A stretch of 64,000 nucleotides of DNA from an uncultured Oscillospiraceae bacterium (GCA_944385475.1 CALWXJ010000056.1:1-64000), one strand, 5' to 3'; shown: positions 15,761 to 24,392, numbered from the stretch's first letter. Numbers and translations: made by a program. Notes: generated from the letters alone by a model not told the origin.

Positions 15761-17224
15761 ATGACGCAATTCCATACAGAGCATGCTGACGAGGCTGTGG
15801 AGGAGCGGATCCGTGCCGCTATGGAGCACGCGGCGCCCTCTCAGTTGGATCGGATCTTGGCTGAGTGCACTGTCACGGCATCCCAGCAGCCTTCGCTGCA
15901 GGTGGTGACGCCCTCCCGGAGGAGGCGGCGCTGGGCGCCCTTGGCGGCAGCGGCGGCTTTGGCCATTGTCTGCGGCCTGTTTTTCGTGGGGCAATACCGG
16001 GGCGCCAACGCCGTGGCCTCCGTGGTATCCCTGGACGTCAACCCCAGCATCCAGATTGATGTGAATCAGAAAGAGCGGGTGCTCTCCGTGCTGGCACTGA
16101 ACAGCGAAGCGGAGGATGTCCTGGCGGACATGGACCTGCAGGGCACACAGCTGAATGTGGCGGTCAACGCCATTGTGGGCTCGCTGCTGCAGCATGGATA
16201 TTTAAGCAGTCTCTCCTCGGCCATTTTGATCTCTGTGGAGGATCAGGATGTCCAGCGGGCCGACCGTATTCAAACGGAGCTTACCACCGAGGTGGATGCG
16301 GCGCTGCAAAATGCCGCCGCAGGAGCGGCTGTTTTGAGCCAGGTGGTGACCCAGGACGCGGCTTTGGAATCCCAGGCCGCCGCCAGCAGTATCTCCGTGG
16401 GGAAGGCGGCCCTGATCCAGCAGGTACAGGCGGCCAATCCCCAGCTGGACTTTGACGCCCTGGCGGCACTTTCCGTGGAAGAGCTCAGCCAGATGCAGCG
16501 GACGGGAGCCACCGCCATGCCCATCGGGCGGGCCGCGGCGGCGGCGGCAGCCCAGGCCTATGCAGGGTTGACGGAGAGGGATATCTACGAATGGGAAGTG
16601 GATCCTGAGCTGGATAAGACGCCCCCCTACTATGAGGTGGAGCTGGAGACCGCCTACGGGGAGCTGGAATACGACGTGGACGCCTATACCGGGCAAGTGC
16701 TGAAGGGCCGGGCGGACGTGGCGAAGACTGGTACTCCCCAGACCTCCTCCGGAGGACAGAGCGGGGGAGGCGACGCCCAGATCACCCGGGATGAGGCCAT
16801 GGAGATCGCCTTGAAAGACGCGGGGATCAGCACCGGCACGGCGCAGGGCCTGCGCTGTGTGCTGGACTGGGATGACGGCCAGAGCATTTACGAGGTGGAG
16901 TTCCGCTCCGATGGGGTGGAGTATGAATACGAGATCTCCGCTGTGGACGGGGATATTTTGAAGATGGAGCGAGATGGAGAAGAGTGGGGCTCCTCCTCCG
17001 CTTCCGACGACGGCTATATTGGCCAGGAGACTGCCAAGGAGGCGACACTGGCCCACGCCGGCGTGAGTGCCTCCCAGGTGTATGACTGGGAGTGTCAGCT
17101 GGACCGGGATGACGGCAGAGCCCTTTACGAGATCGAGTTCAAGGCCGGCGGACGGGAATATGAGTATGAGATCGATGCGGCCTCCGGCGCTGTATGGAAA
17201 GCGGAGTCGGATTACGACGATTGA
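15761..17224 (+). CDS. RsgI-like membrane anti-sigma factor with PepSY repeats
   Basis: About 487 residues. Residues 1-55 are cytoplasmic and would hold the sigma factor, a basic run and transmembrane helix span 53-78, and residues 84-140 carry the RsgI-type juxtamembrane domain with SLDVNPSIQID. In characterised RsgI proteins the Asn-Pro bond in this position undergoes autoproteolysis; here it is Asn94-Pro95. A helical Ala/Gln-rich linker follows. Three PepSY-like units (about 250-305, 345-405 and 425-485, each ending in a YEYEI- or LEYDV-like strand then a G-x-V/I-L/W-K turn) make up the external part. They presumably sense an extracellular ligand or restrain a protease. RBS AAGGAGGGG. Confidence 0.8.
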   Translation: MTQFHTEHADEAVEERIRAAMEHAAPSQLDRILAECTVTASQQPSLQVVTPSRRRRRWAPLAAAAALAIVCGLFFVGQYRGANAVASVVSLDVNPSIQIDVNQKERVLSVLALNSEAEDVLADMDLQGTQLNVAVNAIVGSLLQHGYLSSLSSAILISVEDQDVQRADRIQTELTTEVDAALQNAAAGAAVLSQVVTQDAALESQAAASSISVGKAALIQQVQAANPQLDFDALAALSVEELSQMQRTGATAMPIGRAAAAAAAQAYAGLTERDIYEWEVDPELDKTPPYYEVELETAYGELEYDVDAYTGQVLKGRADVAKTGTPQTSSGGQSGGGDAQITRDEAMEIALKDAGISTGTAQGLRCVLDWDDGQSIYEVEFRSDGVEYEYEISAVDGDILKMERDGEEWGSSSASDDGYIGQETAKEATLAHAGVSASQVYDWECQLDRDDGRALYEIEFKAGGREYEYEIDAASGAVWKAESDYDD

Positions 17225-17269
17225 TTTCCGGGAAAGTGGGGATATGGGGTATCCGCCTCATCTTAGGGC

Positions 17270-17306
17270 AAAAAGCGGCATGGCCTTTCGGCCATGCCGC
17301 TTTTTT
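17270..17306. terminator. Bidirectional terminator
   Basis: A 16-bp perfect stem (AAAAAGCGGCATGGCC and complement) with loop TTTC. T-runs follow on both strands, serving the converging RsgI-like gene and the membrane protein gene at 17332. Confidence 0.92.
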
Positions 17307-17331
17307 GAAAGTCCTTGAAAGTCAGGTGATA

Positions 17332-18240
17332 TCAACACTCAGGGGGGCGCTCTTGGGAAAGATGGGGATCCTGCTCCCGGGCTTCCTCCCACGCCTGATG
17401 CAGATAATCCGTGGCCTTGGTCTTTTTGCTGGGCACAAAGCCCTGGGCGGGGGTTTTGCGGCGGCCCTTGCTCTTGGCGTAGAAAAAGCCGGTGACAGAG
17501 AAGACCACCGCCCCGATAAAGTTGACGAACAGGTCTTTCATGGTATCAATGATGCCGATGTCCAGATATCCCCCCACCCCCAGACTCTGCCCATGGATCA
17601 TCACATCCTGGATGTTGGGCACGGAGACGACTTTATTGCTGCTGGTGGGGTCCAGGGCCACAGAGTAGATGGCGTGGATCACGGTGTCTTTTTGCATGTC
17701 TGTGTGGAGGAAATAGTCCATGGAGAACTCAAAAAATTCCCACAGCACCCCGATGGTCATGGAAAAGCAAAAGGCCACCAGCGCCAGAAAAAGCGGGGAG
17801 AGGTGAAAGGTCAGGCGCTCATCATCGTTGAGGAGGATGACGGTGGAGAAGCCCACCGCCGCCGCCAGAAAGCCGTTGAGGGTGTGGAGCATGGTGTCCC
17901 AGTTGGGCACTCTTACATAGAAGGCGTCTACCTCCCCCAGGATCTCTGCCGCGAAGATAAAGCACAGGATCGTCACCTCCAGGGCCGGCGGCAGTTCGAT
18001 GCGAAGCTTGACCTGGATCCAGCTGGGCACATAGAGCAGCAGGATGCTCAGGGCGCAGAAAAACACGCCCTCATAGTTGCGCAGGAAGACCTGGCGCACC
18101 AGGGTCACCATCACCAGGACCCGGAGGATGGAAAAGACGATGAAGGAACTCCTGTGTTCCCGCAGTTCTTTTTTCATAGCGGCTTGGAACATCTTCCTGC
18201 GCTGTTTTTTCTCGCGGCGGTGCTTTTCCTCAGGTTTCAC
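17332..18240 (-). CDS. Multi-pass membrane protein, YjdF-like
   Basis: 302 residues with about six hydrophobic helices, a basic N-terminus (EEKHRREKKQRRK) and a charged C-terminal tail. WDTMLHTLNGFLAAAVGFS near residue 120 resembles the WD-x-LH-x-x-G signature of the DUF2238/YjdF group. GVLWEFFEFSMDYF is another conserved-looking segment. The start is a GTG at 18240 with AGAGAGG upstream. No function is assigned. It is followed by a convergent terminator and is not obviously linked to the genes further upstream. Confidence 0.65.
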   Translation of the reverse strand: MKPEEKHRREKKQRRKMFQAAMKKELREHRSSFIVFSILRVLVMVTLVRQVFLRNYEGVFFCALSILLLYVPSWIQVKLRIELPPALEVTILCFIFAAEILGEVDAFYVRVPNWDTMLHTLNGFLAAAVGFSTVILLNDDERLTFHLSPLFLALVAFCFSMTIGVLWEFFEFSMDYFLHTDMQKDTVIHAIYSVALDPTSSNKVVSVPNIQDVMIHGQSLGVGGYLDIGIIDTMKDLFVNFIGAVVFSVTGFFYAKSKGRRKTPAQGFVPSKKTKATDYLHQAWEEAREQDPHLSQERPPEC

Positions 18241-18358
18241 AAAATACCTCTCTTTCTGTCAGGGGGTGAGTCTGCTTACCCAAAAACAATACCATAACAA
18301 CACTCCCGCCGCAAGGGGCCGCGCGCCCGGAAGAGCGGATCCATCCGGCTGGAAGGCC

Positions 18359-19102
18359 TCAGGACTGCCGGCCAAGACGGATGCACTCCAGAGTATAGCT
18401 GACCTGCAGCACCCCAAAGATCACCAGTACTGCCGCCAGGGGCACAAGGCCAAAGTCAAAGATGTAGTTGAGAAGGAACAGGGCAAGCCATGTAAAGAGG
18501 CAGGCATAGGTGCCCGCGTGAAGGGCCTTGGCAGCCGCCTGGCCCATCTGGCGCTGCTCCGCCTCGTCGCAGCTGTCCATCCACTTTTTATGAAAGTGGA
18601 CGTCGTATACGCTGCCCTGTTTTTCCGGATTCATGCGCCGTTCCAGATCCACAACCCACTGCTGCAGCAGTACGATGGCTGCCAAAGACACTACGAACTG
18701 CGCCAACAGGACAAGGGAGTAATCGTAGGTAACCTGGGCGCTGAAAAAGAAGTAGTCGGCGATGAGAGCCAGGGTAGAGGCCAGCGGGGCGTAAGAAAGG
18801 CGCTGCTCCACCGCATCCATGGCGGATTCATCCTCCCCGTCCCAAGATAAAAATGCGCGGCGGCAGGAACGGTAAATGCCAAACCCCACCCCCAGGAAGA
18901 GCAGGCTGGTGACTGGGATGCCGTAGGGAATGCAGGCCATAAAAGCGGCGGACAAGGACTGTCCCAGCTGCTGCGTGATTCCCATCTGGGACGCTACATG
19001 CAAAAAAACCGTGACTGCAGCGCCGAAAATCCCCCCAAGAAAAATGACAAGGAGAAATTTGGGCAGGGCCCGTTTGTTTTCTCTGGAAATGCGGTCTTTC
19101 AT
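18359..19102 (-). CDS. Membrane protein, DUF3169-like
   Basis: 247 residues with about six transmembrane segments arranged as two helices, a charged loop, two helices, a cytoplasmic loop with DSCDEAEQRQMGQAA, and two C-terminal helices. This architecture, together with an upstream XRE regulator gene overlapping by four bases, matches the DUF3169 family. Function unknown. The overlap and shared promoter indicate that the regulator and this protein are a fixed pair. Confidence 0.65.
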   Translation of the reverse strand: MKDRISRENKRALPKFLLVIFLGGIFGAAVTVFLHVASQMGITQQLGQSLSAAFMACIPYGIPVTSLLFLGVGFGIYRSCRRAFLSWDGEDESAMDAVEQRLSYAPLASTLALIADYFFFSAQVTYDYSLVLLAQFVVSLAAIVLLQQWVVDLERRMNPEKQGSVYDVHFHKKWMDSCDEAEQRQMGQAAAKALHAGTYACLFTWLALFLLNYIFDFGLVPLAAVLVIFGVLQVSYTLECIRLGRQS

Positions 19103-19308
19103 GTTTGTTCCTCCTCATAGGAAAAAATATCCTCCACGGTGACGCCGCAGATCTTGGAAAGTTTCAGTGCCAGGGTGACGGAAGGGGAGTAGTCCCCCCG
19201 CTCGATCTGGCTGATGGTCTGCCGGGACACCCCCGCCAGACGCCCCATCTCCTGCTGGTTCACACCCAGATGGGCCCGGTACTCTTTCAGGTGGTTACGA
19301 AGCGGCAT
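19099..19308 (-). CDS. XRE-family helix-turn-helix regulator
   Basis: 69 residues, almost wholly the Cro/CI DNA-binding domain: NQQEMGRLAGVSRQTISQIERGDYSPSVTLALKLSKICG. Small stand-alone regulators of this type (YgzD-like) commonly pair with membrane proteins. It probably represses its own promoter through the two dyads found upstream. The stop overlaps the ATG of the downstream membrane protein (ATGA). Start ATG at 19308 with GAAGGGAG ahead. Confidence 0.85.
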   Translation of the reverse strand: MPLRNHLKEYRAHLGVNQQEMGRLAGVSRQTISQIERGDYSPSVTLALKLSKICGVTVEDIFSYEEEQT

Positions 19309-19321
19309 AGTGTCTCCCTTC

Positions 19322-19395
19322 TGACAAGATTAGCTGTCATTTTGACAAGGATCCTTTGCAATTATGAGCATAGCATTGACAAGAAAAGTTGTCAA
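19322..19395 (-). promoter_or_regulatory. Promoter and twin operators of the XRE operon
   Basis: On the minus strand TTGACA (19390-19395) and TATGCT (19367-19372) are 17 bp apart. A perfect dyad TTGACAA-N6-TTGTCAA (19376-19395) covers the -35. A second dyad with the same spacing, TGACAA-N6-CTGTCA (19322-19339), lies between the -10 and the start codon, and a half-site TTGACAA follows at about 19342. The layout fits autorepression by the XRE protein. Confidence 0.75.
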
Positions 19396-19433
19396 TAGGA
19401 AATAAAAAATTTTTACGTATAGAAAGAGAACAA

Positions 19434-19466
19434 AAAGCGGGACAGGCGCCGTCTGGCGCCTGTCCC
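19434..19466 (-). terminator. Terminator after the AI-2E transporter gene
   Basis: GGGACAGGCGCC / GGCGCCTGTCCC with a four-base loop. On the minus strand it is followed by GCTTTTTG. Confidence 0.85.
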
Positions 19467-19480
19467 GGTGGGGGAGAAGG

Positions 19481-20650
19481 CTATTTTCCCGGGGGCGGGG
19501 GGTCCCGCCATTTCTCCGGGGGGACGTTTTTTTCCCGGACCCGGCTGCGGGTGAATTCCCGAAACAGGGTGTATATCACGGAACAAAGGGGGATGAACAG
19601 CAAAATGCCGGTGATGCCGAAGAGGCTGCCTCCCAGCGTGACCGCCGCCAGCACCCAGATGGAGGGCAGGCCCACGGAAGAGCCCACCACATGGGGGTAG
19701 ATCAAATTCCCCTCCACCTGCTGCAGGATCAAAAACAGCACCACGAACCAAAGGGCTTTCCAGGGGTCCGTGACGGCGATGAGCAAAGCGCCCACGCCGC
19801 AGCCGATAAATGCCCCCACAATGGGGATCAGGGCCGTCAGGGCGATGAGGACGCCCACCAGCAAGGCGTAGGGGAAGCGGAAGAGCGTCATGGTGATCAC
19901 GAACAGGGTGCCCAAAATGCAGGCCTCGAGACATTGGCCGGAGAGAAAGCTGGAGAACGTGCGGTTTGCAAGGTGCAGGATCTCCAGCAGCCGGTCAGCC
20001 CATCCCACAGGCAAGAAGGCGTAAAAGACCATGCGGCTCTGGCGGCTCAGGCGCTCTTTTTGCAGCAGCAGATAAAAGGCGAAGATCAGGCCGATGACAA
20101 AGGTGCTCACGCCGCTGACCACGTTCCCCAACAGGCCGCCGCCGGAGGAGAGCAGGGCACCGCCCCAATCCTTGGCCAAAGCAGCAGCTTTTTGCGCAAG
20201 GTCCTGCCAGTCTACGCTCAGCTCCTTCGCCCAATCCTGGAGCATAGGGAGATAGGTACTGAGGCTATTGAGCTGCTCTTGCAGGCGGCGGATAGCCCCG
20301 GGGATCTGCTGGCTGATAGAGGCGGCGGCATCCTGGATCCCCGGCACGATGACCCGGGAGGCCAGGGCCAATACGCCCGCCAGAGCCACCAGGGTCAGTA
20401 TCAGGGCCAGGGGCCGGCGGAGCCTTTCTGCCTTCCCCCTGGCCCGGGGGATGAGGTGGCGTTCAATCGCCCGCATGGGGACATTCAGGATAAAGGCGAT
20501 GACGCCTCCTACCAACAGGGGCGATATCACGCCCAGCACCCAGTTCAGCGCACCGGAGACCTGCCCGAGGTTTTCCAGGGCCCAGTAAAAGGCAATGCCC
20601 CCGAATACTACCACCAGCAGATCCCGCACGGTGTTTTTGTTCCACTCCAT
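19481..20650 (-). CDS. AI-2E family transporter (PF01594-type permease)
   Basis: 389 residues with the family's arrangement: two pairs of N-terminal helices, a soluble stretch of about residues 100-165 with amphipathic helices, then four or more C-terminal helices. LIALTALIPIVGAFIG, LVLFLILQQVEGNLIYPHVVGSSVGLP and the final FREFTRSRVREK tail are typical. Members include Na+/H+ and Na+(Li+) exchangers and the proposed TqsA autoinducer exporter; the substrate here cannot be set. The gene ends just before its terminator. Confidence 0.85.
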   Translation of the reverse strand: MEWNKNTVRDLLVVVFGGIAFYWALENLGQVSGALNWVLGVISPLLVGGVIAFILNVPMRAIERHLIPRARGKAERLRRPLALILTLVALAGVLALASRVIVPGIQDAAASISQQIPGAIRRLQEQLNSLSTYLPMLQDWAKELSVDWQDLAQKAAALAKDWGGALLSSGGGLLGNVVSGVSTFVIGLIFAFYLLLQKERLSRQSRMVFYAFLPVGWADRLLEILHLANRTFSSFLSGQCLEACILGTLFVITMTLFRFPYALLVGVLIALTALIPIVGAFIGCGVGALLIAVTDPWKALWFVVLFLILQQVEGNLIYPHVVGSSVGLPSIWVLAAVTLGGSLFGITGILLFIPLCSVIYTLFREFTRSRVREKNVPPEKWRDPPPPGK

Positions 20651-20679
20651 AACATCATCCTTCCTTTTGTGAGGGGGGA

Positions 20680-21906
20680 TCAGATGGCGAAGTTCCCGTC
20701 AAGGAAGATGGGGATCTTCCTGCCGTCCCGGGTGGTGCCCATAATGGAGAGATCCGCCGTTCCCACCATGAAGTCCACATGGGTGATGGAGTCGTTGAGG
20801 CCACGGGCCTTCAGCTCCTCTTTGCTCATATCCCGTCCGCCCTTCAAGCAGGGATAGGCCTCGCCGAAGGCGATATGACAGGCGGCGTTTTCGTCAAAGA
20901 GGGTGTTGTAAAAGAGGATCTTCTGATTGGAGATGGGGCTGTCATAGGGGACCAGGGCCACCTCGCCGAAGTACCGGGCCCCCTCATCCACCGAGATGGC
21001 GGCCACCAGGCTCTCCTGGCCCTGCCGGGCCCGGGCGTCCACGATCCTGCCGTCTTTTACGGTGAAGGAAAAGCCGTCAATGATATTGCCGTCGTGGGCC
21101 AGGGGCATGGAAGCGTAAACCACGCCGTTGACCCCTGTGCGCAGCGGGGAGGTAAAGATCTCCTCTGTGGGGATGTTGGCGATAAAGGGCTGTCCGGCCT
21201 GGGTGCGGTCATCCCCCGCCTCCCAGACGTGGCCTTCCGGAAGCTCCACGGTGAGATCCGTGCCCAGGGTGTTGGTATAGTGGAGGAATTGAAGATTTAG
21301 GCTGTTGAGGATGTCCATCCGGCGGTGCAGCGTGTCCAAATGCTGGCGCCAGCGCTCCACCGCCCGGCCGTCCCCATTGATGCGCACGGCTTTGAAAATG
21401 GCATTCCACAACTGTTCCATGGCGGACTGCTCCGGCTGGCCGGGGAAAACGGCGGCAGCCCACGAGGGAATAGGGACAGAGGCGATGCACCAGGGAAAGC
21501 CGCTGGACATCTGCAGGCGGTTGAAATCCTTCAGCGCCGCGCCGCTGGCCTGCTGGGAGCGCACCAAGCGCTGGGTGTCCACCCCTTTCAGGTTTTCCGG
21601 ATCAGAGGCGGAGATGGCCAGATAGGCTGTCCCCTCCAGGGCGTAGTCATTGAAAAAGTGGCGCCGCCACAGGGGAACCTGGTCAAAGACGGACTCGTCC
21701 GCCTGGAGGTATTTCATACGGGCCAGGGCATCGTCCTGCCAGTTCATCACCACCTCGCTGCAGCCGGCGTCATAGGCCTCCTGGGCGCAGAGCCGGGCAA
21801 AGAGGGCGCAGTCCACCGGGCAGGAGATCACCAGGCGCTGCCCCTGCTGGAGATTGAGCCCGATACGAATCAGCAGGCGGGCATATTCCCGCAATTTTTC
21901 CTTCAT
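20680..21906 (-). CDS. Aminopeptidase, M29 (AmpS/thermophilic) family
   Basis: 408 residues, standard for M29 metallo-aminopeptidases, which are cytoplasmic and dimeric with two metal ions. Likely metal or catalytic residues are in NIPTEEIFTSP, SVDEGARYFGEVAL, ENAACHIAFGEAYP and ITHVDFMVGTADLSI, in the order seen in characterised AmpS and AmpT. It removes N-terminal residues from peptides. The gene lies 29 bp upstream of the AI-2E transporter gene on the same strand and may share its message. Confidence 0.9.
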   Translation of the reverse strand: MKEKLREYARLLIRIGLNLQQGQRLVISCPVDCALFARLCAQEAYDAGCSEVVMNWQDDALARMKYLQADESVFDQVPLWRRHFFNDYALEGTAYLAISASDPENLKGVDTQRLVRSQQASGAALKDFNRLQMSSGFPWCIASVPIPSWAAAVFPGQPEQSAMEQLWNAIFKAVRINGDGRAVERWRQHLDTLHRRMDILNSLNLQFLHYTNTLGTDLTVELPEGHVWEAGDDRTQAGQPFIANIPTEEIFTSPLRTGVNGVVYASMPLAHDGNIIDGFSFTVKDGRIVDARARQGQESLVAAISVDEGARYFGEVALVPYDSPISNQKILFYNTLFDENAACHIAFGEAYPCLKGGRDMSKEELKARGLNDSITHVDFMVGTADLSIMGTTRDGRKIPIFLDGNFAI

Positions 21907-22033
21907 GGGATCATCCTTTCTTCATAGGGTGCCATATGGGCCATTTTACTCATTTTTCCTGCTCTTGTAAAGGCGGCATTTGCGGGGACTTTCCGGCGGC
22001 GTCTTTTCGCAGGCTGATCAGGGTGGCGTTGAA

Positions 22034-22846
22034 CTACGCCCCCATGATCAGCGTGATGGCGCTGACATTGAGCCAGACCATCAAGACGATGATGGTACCG
22101 ATGGAGCCATAGAGCAGGGAATAGTGGGCGATATTGTCCACGTAATAGGAGTAGAGGTAGCTGAATCCCAACCATGCCAGAAGGGAGGCCACGGTTCCCG
22201 GCCAGATGTTCCGCCAGGGCTGACGGCGGTCCTGGGCCAGGGCATAGAGGAAAAACAAGGCGAAGTAGCCCAGCACTGCCGCCAGGGGAAAGCGCATCCG
22301 GGCCCAGAGCTGGGCCACGAATTCCGGCAGGTGAAACTGCTCCACCGCATACCACAGCGCCCGGTCTCCCACCGTCATCAGCGTCAGGGTAAGGCCAATG
22401 GACAAAATCAGCGTCACGGTGTAGAAAAGCAGCTTCAGCCAATGGCGCACCACGCCCCTGGGAGGGCCCAGGTGATACGCCACCCGGACTGCCCGGATGA
22501 GGGAGTTGGCGGCCCGCATGGGGAAATACAAAGAGAAGAACAGGCCGAAGAGCAGAAGCTGCGGGCTGGGGTTGCCCGCCACATAGTTCAGGTACATCCC
22601 CGCAAAATCAACCACCTCCTGGGGCAAAAACTGCTCCAGAACCAGCAGGATTCCCGCCACGTCCAGATTCAAAAGGCCCAGCAGGGCGCTGATGAAGATC
22701 AAAAAGGGGAAGATCATAAAGAGCAGATAAAAGGCCAGGGCCGCGCTTTGGATGGCCACATCATGGCGGATAAAGCGCACCACCATCAAATATATGCCCC
22801 GGAAAAACCGGCTTTTGGGCGGGTGCCGGAGAAGATCCACGGCCAA
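22034..22846 (-). CDS. YihY/BrkB-family membrane protein, C-terminally shortened by TAG
   Basis: 270 residues with six transmembrane helices. AIQSAALAFYLLFMIFPFLI near residue 32 and the final WLNVSAITLIMGA are family signatures. The family normally continues GAE-x-N-A. Here the codon after Gly-Ala is TAG, and the frame past it reads FNATLISLRKDAAGK and runs on to a TGA at 21950. A single G-to-T change therefore removed about 28 residues. Termination falls after the last membrane helix, so some function may survive. Once annotated as ribonuclease BN, the family has no settled biochemical role. Confidence 0.8.
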   Translation of the reverse strand: MAVDLLRHPPKSRFFRGIYLMVVRFIRHDVAIQSAALAFYLLFMIFPFLIFISALLGLLNLDVAGILLVLEQFLPQEVVDFAGMYLNYVAGNPSPQLLLFGLFFSLYFPMRAANSLIRAVRVAYHLGPPRGVVRHWLKLLFYTVTLILSIGLTLTLMTVGDRALWYAVEQFHLPEFVAQLWARMRFPLAAVLGYFALFFLYALAQDRRQPWRNIWPGTVASLLAWLGFSYLYSYYVDNIAHYSLLYGSIGTIIVLMVWLNVSAITLIMGA

Positions 22847-22930
22847 GAACCCCCTTTCTCCTGCGCTGCGGAAACGACCATAGTATGCGCAAAATGGCCA
22901 GCTTTTACCGGAAGAGCCGGGAACTGCGCC

Positions 22931-23266
22931 TCACTGCCAGCGCTCCCATACCTCAGGGCAGTACCCCACAGTGGCCTCCTTGCCGTTGCGGACGATGGGA
23001 GATACGAACAGCTGCGGGTTTTCCAGCAGCTTTTCCTCCTGGGCGTCCGGGGTGAGATAGGCTACATACAGGTCCTGGTAAGCCCGGCAATTTTTGTTGA
23101 TCAAGGCGTCAAAGCCCACTTTCTGCTTGACGGATTGATATTCCCGGGGAGATAATCCCTTTGAGGGCAGGTCGATGTACTGGTATTTTATGCGCCGCTC
23201 CTTGAACCAACGCTCCGCCTTTTTGGAGTCAAAGGATTTGGACGAGCCGAAAATCTGAATGTTCAT
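22931..23266 (-). CDS. ArsC/Spx-like thioredoxin-fold protein without the active-site Cys
   Basis: 111 residues with the ArsC/YffB fold. The N-terminal strand and helix read IQIFGSSKSFDSKKAERWF; relatives have K-C-[DF]-D at this position, whereas this protein has Ser (codon TCC). DLPSKGLSPREY, LINKNCRAYQDL and the conserved cis-Pro segment FVSPIVRNGKEATVGY follow as in the family. Without the cysteine, arsenate or disulfide reductase chemistry is unlikely, so a binding role is more plausible. It is divergent from the sirtuin gene 40 bp away. Confidence 0.75.
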   Translation of the reverse strand: MNIQIFGSSKSFDSKKAERWFKERRIKYQYIDLPSKGLSPREYQSVKQKVGFDALINKNCRAYQDLYVAYLTPDAQEEKLLENPQLFVSPIVRNGKEATVGYCPEVWERWQ

Positions 23267-23306
23267 GATGCTGCTCCTTAATCAAAAGACAATGGGGGAA
23301 TGGAAG

Positions 23307-24023
23307 ATGCAGGAAGCAATCCGGCAGCTCAAACAGTGGGTGGACGACTCCCGCAACATTGTTTTTTTCGGCGGCGCCGGTGTTTCCACGGAGTCCGGTA
23401 TCCCGGATTTCCGCAGTACCGACGGGCTGTACCACCAGCAGTGGCGCTATCCGCCTGAGACGATTTTAAGCCATACGTTTTATGAAAGCAACCCCGAAGA
23501 GTTTTTTCGCTTTTACCGGGAGAAACTGCTCATCCAGGGCGTTCGGCCCAACCCGGCCCACTATAAGCTGGCCCAGTGGGAAAGGGAGGGCAGGCTCAGG
23601 GCGGTGATCACCCAGAATATCGATGGGCTGCATCAGGCGGCAGGGAGCCGCCGGGTCCTGGAGCTCCACGGCAGCGTGCATCGCAACTACTGCGAAAAGT
23701 GCGGGAAGTTCTACGATTTTGATTTCATGGTCCACAGCACCGGCGTGCCTCGGTGTACCTGCGGCGGAAGAGTGAAGCCGGACGTGGTGCTCTATGAGGA
23801 GGGACTGGATCAGATGGTTCTGGACAGCGCCGTCTCCGCCATCGCCCAGGCAGATCTGCTGATCATCGGCGGCACGTCGCTGAATGTCTGGCCGGCAGCG
23901 GGGCTGATCAACTATTTCCAGGGGGATAAGCTGGCCCTGATCAACAAGGGATCTGTGGCCCGGGACGTGCCGGCGGGCATCGTGATCACCGATCCCATCG
24001 GCCAGGTGATGGAGCAGCTGTGA
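23307..24023 (+). CDS. cobB: NAD-dependent protein deacylase (sirtuin)
   Basis: About 238 residues. GAGVSTESGIPDFRS near residue 25 binds NAD, TQNIDGLHQAAG near 105 completes the pocket, and ELHGS holds the catalytic His. The zinc site is CEKCG with RCTCGG, a CxxC plus CxC arrangement. IIGGTSLNVWPAAGL is the second nucleotide loop. The frame opens at 23259, but the ATG at 23307 has GGGGGAA upstream and begins at the usual sirtuin N-terminus. Expected to remove acyl groups from lysines, for example on acetyl-CoA synthetases. Confidence 0.9.
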   Translation: MQEAIRQLKQWVDDSRNIVFFGGAGVSTESGIPDFRSTDGLYHQQWRYPPETILSHTFYESNPEEFFRFYREKLLIQGVRPNPAHYKLAQWEREGRLRAVITQNIDGLHQAAGSRRVLELHGSVHRNYCEKCGKFYDFDFMVHSTGVPRCTCGGRVKPDVVLYEEGLDQMVLDSAVSAIAQADLLIIGGTSLNVWPAAGLINYFQGDKLALINKGSVARDVPAGIVITDPIGQVMEQL

Positions 24024-24100
24024 CGGTCTGCCCCCTTCTGTACACCGCGGGGCAGGAGGGGGCAGCCAGAGAAAAAATTCGGGAAAAATCGAATTAAAGG

Positions 24101-24129
24101 TTGACATTGGAAGCGCCTATCGCTATAAT
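24101..24129 (+). promoter_or_regulatory. Promoter of the tRNA-Leu cluster
   Basis: Consensus TTGACA and TATAAT with 17-bp spacing, ending 35 bp before the first tRNA. Confidence 0.9.
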
Positions 24130-24163
24130 AATTAAGCAGTCTTTTCCGGGAAGCAATGATTTT

Positions 24164-24249
24164 GCGGCTGTGCTGGAACTGGTAGACAGGCCAGCTTGAG
24201 GTGCTGGTGTCGAATCGACGTGTGGGTTCAAATCCCGTCAGCCGCACCA
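24164..24249 (+). tRNA. tRNA-Leu (anticodon GAG)
   Basis: A class II tRNA with acceptor GCGGCTG, anticodon loop TTGAGGT, a long variable arm, GGTTCAAATCC T-arm and an encoded CCA. Confidence 0.93.
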
Positions 24250-24274
24250 GTTTTCCCCTGGAGAAGAAGAAAAT

Positions 24275-24362
24275 GCGCGAGTGGTGGAATTGGCAGACTC
24301 GCTAGATTCAGGTTCTAGTGTGCATTACGCACGTGCGGGTTCAAGTCCCGCCTCGCGCACCA
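24275..24362 (+). tRNA. tRNA-Leu (anticodon CAG), copy 1
   Basis: Acceptor GCGCGAG, anticodon loop TTCAGGT, variable arm stem TGC/GCA, encoded CCA. Confidence 0.93.
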
Positions 24363-24365
24363 CCA

Positions 24366-24392
24366 GCCACCGGAGGCATTGCCTCCGGTGGG
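24366..24392 (+). other. Hairpin between tRNA-Leu copies
   Basis: GCCACCGGAGGC and GCCTCCGGTGGGC form a strong stem around ATT, but no T-run follows. It is more likely a processing or spacer structure than a terminator. Confidence 0.5.
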
